From Pelecanus crispus (Eukaryota > Chordata > Aves > Pelecaniformes > Pelecanidae), in assembly GCF_030463565.1 (NCBI RefSeq), contig NC_134655.1:7514372-7578371 (forward strand): a stretch of 64,000 nt of DNA. Reading direction: 5' to 3'. The stretch's first letter is position 1. The number at the start of each line of letters is the position of its first letter. The notes beneath the pieces were generated by a model. It worked only from the letters and a program-made list of their open reading frames with translations. It was not told where the DNA came from and made no database searches. Below, one piece after another: positions 35,561 through 64,000 of this stretch. Made by a program: the position numbers and the translations under genes.

Positions 35561-38500
35561 GTCTGATCCGGTATCGCCATTCTCCTGCTCCTGACACCGA
35601 GCAGCGTGGCTTCCTTCTACACGGCAAAACTGCCGGGAAGGACAAACTCCAACTTTAAAACTGGTCGTTTCTCAAACATCGGCGCACCAGTTTAAAAGTG
35701 TTCAAATTGAGGAAAGAGGCTTTGCCTGTGGTTTTCCGAGGCGCAGGTAAAAGCCCGCGTCTGTCAGAACGCGCGTACAGGCCAGGCGCGGGGTGAGCGG
35801 TTACCTCCTTTTAAGATGTTTGGGGTGCTCTTCTGCCAAACCACGGCCCATCGCACAGGAGTGGCGGTATTAGGCTTTCGCAAGAACTCAGTGCTCCTTA
35901 CTTGCAGACACGGCACTGTTCTCCCAGGTAGTATATCACTTTTCATGAAAAGAAATCCTTCAAAAGAAAATCAAAGTGCTAATAACTACTAACATCGTTG
36001 AAACACGAAATATGTTGAACGGGAAAAAACACAGCCACCTTCAAATTAGCAAAGCAGAAGCTATCCGCCCCCCCTAGTTTCACAACAGGACACAAGATCC
36101 TGCTTACGGGACTCTGAAAAAAGGTGCGTTTCTCATCAAAGAGCACCTACGGGAGCCGGCCAGGGAATTGGTCAGAGGTGACGGTGCCACAACCTTAAAT
36201 GTGGAGAAGGAGCAGAAGAAACCCGGCTTCCAGCGAAGATCCCCACTGCCAGACAGAGAGCTGGGCTCTGGTGAAGACGATTATACTGCATAGTGTTCAT
36301 TAGACTCGAATTAGGTTTTGCTTGGTGACGTAATTGTGAATGTCAATAGAAAAACATAGAGGGAATTTACCATACTGCTTTTTAACTCTCTGAAGAGCAG
36401 ATAGGCATCTCTCTTTTCTTTAAGCAGGTAGCTGCTCTAGAAGCATACATACAGGTAACAGCCCTATTTCTTTTTAGGGTAATGAAAATGTTACCACCAG
36501 CATAAAGGGGAGAAGAGAGAGGACATAAAAGACTGGGTCATCATTTATGCTAACTACCAAGTTCTTTTTTTCTATACAAAACACATTAGTCAGCTTTGAT
36601 ACTATAACAACTAACTAAAACATAATACTAAAGAGTTACATCAGTCATACAAAGTAAAATCAAGCCTTTATACGTGGTATCGTTTATTCAAACAGTGAAA
36701 TACAGAGCCAGGAACACACTAGTAACTTTTTAAAAGGATAGGAATGAACTATGGCATTATATAAATATTCAGGCATTTAACTCATGAATGCCACCTCCAC
36801 CTACTTTGTAGCATCTCTAAAAACACTAAGCTATAATCAAGATTTCAATTTGAACTGAAACACAGTGACATTGCTCGAGCCCAGATTACAAAGTGAGAGC
36901 AGGAGTTTATCACACCAACAAACTATTCCATACATTTTTTGTGCTCCTCAGAATAACTTTTATTAAATAATACTTTGCCAAGTAAACGATCTTTGCAGGT
37001 GTGCTCACATTTTTAAAAACTGTAGTAAAAAATTCATCATACTCCCACCTCGAATGTTGGAAACGTAAGGTAAACTTTTACCCTCAATGACTCCCGATAA
37101 ATACGGCACATCTCTGAAACCTTCCAAACCACTGGTTTCATGCTAGCCTAAAACAGCAAGATTCATTCCTAATTTTCAAAAATGGCCTTTTGTCAACAGG
37201 TATCTCTTATCTCCATTCTTCTGCTACTTTAAAGCACCTGGACCACTGGCTCCCTTCAGGGCTGAGCTAACCTTAAGTCTGGTCTCAACATCTCCACCTT
37301 CTCTTCCAAATTATCTTTGTTGGCATAGCTGCAACGACTTCAAGGCCAGCTAACTGCTTGCGTGATCTAAATTTGCTTGTACAAATGATTTTTGAAGGTG
37401 GGTCCGAGCACCTCGACTGGAATTTTGTAATACGGCTCTCTTGTTATTCTTCAGCCTCACCACCAAAAAGCTGGAGACCTTTGCTCTGGTTGCAACGTCA
37501 CTTTTAAGTAACAGAATTTTAAAAGCATGGTGCCCAGATAAGACTGACAAAGCAAGATGCACATCCAGCAAATGGCTTTACAACCCCTCCAACTCCGAGA
37601 GGAACCACCCTTCAGGATCATACACTAAATAGAAAGGATTTAGAATCTCTTCCCCTGTACGTTTCAGTGGGAAAAGGGCAAAATCCATTGCACCTGGCTC
37701 CCTCCTGGGTCCCCAGTACCTTACCTTGCCTTCACCCGCTCCCCCACATATCCCAGGCCATGACTGGTCAGGAGCTGAGTATTCTGACTGATGGGGCACA
37801 GTCACTGACTCTGCCCCACCTGAATGACTGCATGGACAGGATAACCCTCCTGCTTCTCCAGGAAAAGGGACACTTTCATGTCTCCTCTTTTATAAATCCA
37901 ATGGGTTTCACAAATCAAGAATCTGTAGAAATTTAAGATCTCTTACATCTCTACGCCTCTTACCTAATTTGGCTTAAGTGAACATGACAGTTACTGGGAA
38001 CAGAGGAAAACCTGACAGCATAATCATATTCCGTTTTATTTACTTAGCAAACCTGCTTATTTCTGTTACATCTGACTTGAAATGTAATGTATTAGTGCTT
38101 GGGAACTATGCAACGTGTTCTAAAGCCAGTCAAGACCAGACTGAAGCTTTGTTTGGTTTTCTTTTTTATTCTGGAAAAAGTACTTTTCTACACATCACTA
38201 GCATTAGGTTTCAGGCCTCAGGAGCTGCCTGGCAGTTACTCAGACAGAAAACACGCTCTAGAAAAACCTCGGTAAAATTATTCATCTCTCTCTGAACCAC
38301 AGTTTCTGTCAAGACAAGTTAGCGTATCTTTTTCTATCAAACACAGAACTGCCAGCAGCCTTCCCCCGAGGAGCTCTGCTGTCAGGAAGGCGGGTGTCAG
38401 CTCTCGGCTGAAGTCCTTGGAGAATCTCCTCTGGAACAAAAACCTCATCGCTCCTTTTGTTACTTTTTACGCAGCTATTTCTCAACAGTGATGGAATCCT

Positions 38501-38719
38501 CACAACGCCCTCGGAGAGCTCATGTTTCCTTTGGTAACGGATAGGCCGGCATCAAAAAAAGAGCCACTAAAGGGCCACAATTTCTATTTTTGCTTCCAGA
38601 CGTTTAGAAAAGAAAAGAATCCTAGGTTTTAGCCCAGTGCAAGTCCACATGTATTAAGATCATACGAAGAAGTTGACACTAGATGACTGGTTACAAAGAA
38701 ACGTGAAGAAAACTCGTTT
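35561..38719. other. Spacer between MCTS1 and CUL4B promoters
   Basis: AT-rich sequence between the two islands, with a CRE-like TGACGTAA near 36325. No exon was recognised on either strand; frames of 60-105 codons lack family features. Human MCTS1 and CUL4B are head-to-head; here their islands are separated by about 3 kb. Confidence 0.55.
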
Positions 38720-39660
38720 CCAAAACACGCCAACAGGCCGCGGCCCCGGGCTTGACCGCGGGCTCCGAGCGGAGCACCCGGCCCGAGCGCTAACTGCACC
38801 CCGCGTCCATCCACGTTTACCTCAGCCGGAAGTCCCTGCGGCAAGCGAACGGCCGGACTTCGGCTTCCTACGCGTCGCTGCCGGGCCTGCCCGGCGCACC
38901 GGCACCGGCCGGCCCCGGTAGGGGGTCAGCAGGCGGCCGCCGGGCCGGGCCGGGCCGAGGCGGGGCCGGGGCCGCCGGCGGAGGGGAGGCCCCGCCCCCC
39001 GGTACGGGGCGCGGCGAGGGCCAAGCCCGGCGCCCCCCCCGCCCCGCCCCCTCCGCGCTCCCGCCACGCGGAGGGCGGCGGCCACGCCCCCTTCCCGCAC
39101 GACGCGCCCCTGCGCCGGCGCGCGAGGGGGTAACGAGGGCGCCCCGTTACGAGCGGCCCGGCAACGATGATCACTTCCGGTAGGTCAGAGGGCAGCGGAA
39201 AGGAGCGGGGGGCGCCGGCGGGAGCAGGGCGTGCGGGCAGGGCCGCCGGGCCGGAGGTGGGGCCCGCGGCCGAGCCGGGCTGCCCGGCCGCGCTTCCGGG
39301 CGGCCGCGCCCCAGCATGCACGGCGACCGGATGTGCCGCCATCTTTAGACTCCCTCTCTGCCGTGTATTGACAATAACAAGCCCCGGGCCGGGCCGTCCC
39401 CCCTCGGGAAGCGCGAGCAGGAGGCAGAGAGGGGGGAGGCGGGAGCCCGAGGAGAGCGGGCCGCGGGGGGAGAGCGGGCCGGGCGGCGGCGAGGGAGCGG
39501 GAGGCGTGTGGGGCGAGGGGCTGGAGCCGAGGCGTGAGGGAGCCGCGCTCAGCCTTCCCCGCTGCTGCTCGGCGGAGACGAGGCGGCCGGAGCAGGCGGG
39601 GAGCGGACAGAAAAGCTGGGGGAGCGGGCAGCCGTGGGGAGATACTGGTGTTGGAGAGAA
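38720..39660 (+). promoter_or_regulatory. CpG island and promoter of CUL4B
   Basis: Highly GC-rich island ending about 330 bases before the first coding ATG. A near-palindrome at 39130-39150 (GTAACG, GGGCGCCC, CGTTAC) is followed by an ETS site CACTTCCGG at 39171-39179 and a reverse YY1 element GCCGCCATCTT at 39335-39345. There is no TATA box. YY1 elements of this kind usually sit just downstream of the start site, so initiation near 39.15-39.33 kb is plausible, but this is inference. Confidence 0.78.
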
Positions 39661-39986
39661 GAATTGAAAGAAACTAGTGGGTGGCGAGAGGCAGGAACGG
39701 AGACGCTCCGCTGAGAAAGAAGTAAAAGCAGGAAAGCAGAGACAAACTACGAGAAGAAACAAAGTAATAAAGAAAAGGGGAAGAGAGGCGATACGGTGAT
39801 TCCTCTGAGAAAGAAGAAAGCGAAGGAGAGGGAATACGGAAGGACTCCACTGATGAGAGAGAAGAGTTGAAAGACACCCCCCGAGAGACACCAAACAGAG
39901 ACTGACTCTAAAACAATCTCTCTCTCTCTCTCTTTGTCACACCACAAGGATTTGATGCCCCTCAGCCTGTTCACTTCTGTGTGTTC
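39661..39986 (+). other. CUL4B: Purine-rich 5' leader of CUL4B
   Basis: About 250 bases are strongly A/G-biased on the coding strand (for example GAGAAAGAAG twice, at about 39713 and 39807), followed by a TC microsatellite at 39917-39933 and a pyrimidine-rich run into the start codon. A five-codon uORF starts at 39853. No splice donor is obvious, so the leader is probably continuous with the first coding exon in the transcript that uses the ATG at 39987. Confidence 0.6.
39917..39933 (+). repeat. TC dinucleotide microsatellite
   Basis: Eight and a half TC units in the CUL4B leader, 55 bases before the start codon. It could also act as a polypyrimidine tract for the nearby acceptor at 39998-39999. 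Confidence 0.85.
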
Positions 39987-62112
<22,126 letters not shown>

Positions 62113-64000
62113 ACATATGTTGGCCTTTGTTTTACTGCACACTTGGTGTCATACACAGTTGCCAGTGGATAAACTAGCCTGTTGATCCCGTTAATTGACT
62201 TTTTATACTACCGATGATTGAATGAAAGCAGTGTAATGGAAAAGTATAGTAGAGTGGACTTCTTTCAGTGGTTAACATGCCCATTTAAAGAGTACTATTT
62301 ACATTTTAAGAAGAATGCTGTTGAACTCTTTGCATGTTATTTAGTAAGATGTGCAGGAAGCTGAAAGAAAGTACCTGGTCTTTGTGATTCCATTTGTCTC
62401 TGGGTCTGAAGAGGAGTCCCTTGATATATTGACAGATGTCTTTCACACCTTTAAATGGAAACAGAAGGTTAATTAATATAAGAAAATAGCCTTTAAAATG
62501 CTTAAACTGCATGCAAACTTTTAATTTACTGTACAGGATGCATTTCAGTTAGTAACATACCATTGGTTTGGTTGATGCCCACACTTGGATTTTTCCCTTG
62601 AGGGAGGGAAAATGGGGAATAAGCCAAGCTATGCTTATTGCTGATGTAATGGAAAATATTCTTGGTCGCAATTAAGACAAAATGGTACCAATATAAAACG
62701 ATGTATAAAGTTTGCAGTGTGGGCCTATATAGTGTATATACAAACACCATTCTTAAATAACTGCTACAACAAAACAAGTTCAGATTAGATTTATATGGCT
62801 TGCCTATAAGACTTAGTGCTCACCTTTGGGAATAATAAGCATAAAACAGCCATAATGGAAAAAGTTACAGTTTTTACTAGTCATGGGTAGGAGGCCTTCA
62901 CCTCTTGGCAGCAATACTCTAGAAAAGAGAATCTATTTACAGGTATCTGTGGAAAACCACACTGTTCGTGTGGTAAAGCTGTAGGAACAAAAATTACAAA
63001 TGGATTTTAATACTTGTTTTGCTTTGCAACGTTCTAAACTTGAACTAACCTCAAAGTTTAGACAGGGCAGCTCTTCTAAGACTGTCCTGCTTTGGATTGC
63101 TTTAACTTAAAGCTTTAAGAACTCAGCCCTAGATGTGGCAGGCCTCCGAGAACCCAGAAGCCTACCTCTCATATAGAAAGTTAAGTATTGCTACAAGGCA
63201 TCTAAAATATATTTTCTTAGATGACCAGAGAGCATTCTTTGCATCTTTATAAGACATGGGAGAATAAGTCACTTGAATGTAGAGCTTTGTTTCAACAAAA
63301 TGCATTTTTTTATTGCTATAGCAGCATGTGCCAGGAATATATGGGAAAAAAAAGTGTCAGCAGAAAAGGTAACTCCTCCACATAACAGTTCTTCCTTACC
63401 CAGCCAGGCTTTAGACTTACGATCAGCTGTGTTGCAGAGCACAATGAAAAACCTCATCCTCTTTCAGGCACTGATAGTCCTGGGGAATACCAGATGTTTC
63501 TTGAAAGTAAGGTGTTACTTTTGTTCAATGGCAGTGTAACTTAGCTCTCTACGATCTATAACTTTTATCACTGTGATCCCACATTCAGGGGTGTGCATGT
63601 GTGAAAGAGGGAGAGTGTGCGTGTGTGTGTGTGTGTGTGTGTGCGTATTTTGTATCTGACACATCCCATCCTTACTGCTTTTTTGATCTACTGTTTAATT
63701 CTGTAATTTCTCCAGCTGTGTTTTCTCTCAAGCTCTTTTATATGCAGTCCTCAGCTGACAGATGAAGCAGATGGTTTTTTTTCTCCTAGTGAATTACTTG
63801 CTGTCACCTTCTACTAACTGTCATACAGCTCTTTGTGATCTGCAGAAAATCTACCTTATCCTTTGACACTATTGCAGCATAACCACTGGTAGACAACCAG
63901 GACCACCCTTGCCTCTGTAAGAAAAATACTAACAGTAGAGTTATCTGGTAGGAAACTTGAAGACTGCTCCTGCAAATCTTCAAGTATTAGTTCAAATAGA
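62113..64000 (+). other. CUL4B: CUL4B 3' UTR and downstream sequence
   Basis: No canonical AATAAA or ATTAAA was found on the coding strand before the window ends. Only weaker variants were seen, such as TATAAA near 62704 and CATAAA near 62841. The 3' UTR may therefore use a variant signal or run beyond the window. No further gene was recognised; in human the next gene on this side is LAMP2. Confidence 0.5.
63615..63646 (+). repeat. GT dinucleotide microsatellite
   Basis: Interrupted (GT)n tract, with GC interruptions at both ends, in the region downstream of CUL4B. It is likely to be length-polymorphic. Confidence 0.9.

Noticed and set aside
34791-35645. 284-codon reverse open frame over MCTS1 exon 1
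   Set aside because: Compositional artefact of the CpG island. The real MCTS1 reading uses only the 11 bases at 35150-35160 and a different frame.
38926-39894. 322-codon reverse open frame and 166-codon forward open frame at the CUL4B promoter
   Set aside because: GC-rich and then purine-rich sequence lacks stops in one direction. The translations are Pro/Gly/Arg- or Leu/Ser/Phe-rich with no homology signal.
39981-39986. Start of CUL4B two codons earlier (GTG)
   Set aside because: GTG is not a normal eukaryotic start, and the following ATG matches the human short-isoform start MFPTGFSS.

Overview
This window is vertebrate nuclear DNA, most likely from a bird. The evidence is interrupted genes with GT-AG introns and CpG-island promoters, CR1 LINE remnants at low density, compact introns, and proteins nearly identical to amniote C1GALT1C1, MCTS1 and CUL4B. 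Their order and orientation (C1GALT1C1 forward, MCTS1 reverse, CUL4B forward) match, as a mirror image, the human Xq24 cluster CUL4B-MCTS1-C1GALT1C1. In birds this block is expected on the chromosome 4 / ancestral X-conserved segment. The species cannot be named from the sequence.

Layout. Positions 1-23.2 kb are a gene-poor spacer with CR1 scraps, simple repeats and one decayed duplicate of the 3' end of MCTS1 (19.63-19.85 kb). From 23.24 to 24.24 kb lies a CpG island and noncoding first exon, followed by the single coding exon of C1GALT1C1 (24406-25362) with a polyA signal at 25778. Between 25.8 and 28.7 kb is a tail-to-tail spacer. MCTS1 occupies 28.7-35.2 kb on the reverse strand in six coding exons, giving exactly 181 codons plus stop. 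Its CpG island (34.84-35.56 kb) carries ETS, ZNF143-like and NRF1-like motifs. After a 3 kb spacer, the CUL4B CpG island (38.72-39.66 kb) and purine-rich 5' leader precede 20 coding exons (39987-62112). All of them join in frame into an 887-residue cullin. The rest is CUL4B 3' UTR or downstream sequence.

Functions. C1GALT1C1 (COSMC) is the ER chaperone for the T-synthase that makes core-1 O-glycans. MCTS1 with DENR promotes 40S recycling and reinitiation after short uORFs. CUL4B is the scaffold of CRL4 ubiquitin ligases. The three are neighbours by conserved synteny and not by a shared pathway.

Most notable observations: (1) CUL4B intron 3 has a perfect U12-type donor (ATATCCTTTT) and branch site but must end in AT to keep frame, so it looks like an AT-AT minor intron. 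(2) MCTS1 intron 4 is also U12-type, of the GT-AG class. (3) A diverged duplicate of the MCTS1 last exon and 3' UTR lies upstream of C1GALT1C1. (4) The CUL4B start codon has a weak context, overlaps an out-of-frame uORF and lies on a splice acceptor. (5) MCTS1 carries two substitutions at positions I recall as invariant. I found no wholly new genetic system; the splicing and leader features are the best leads.
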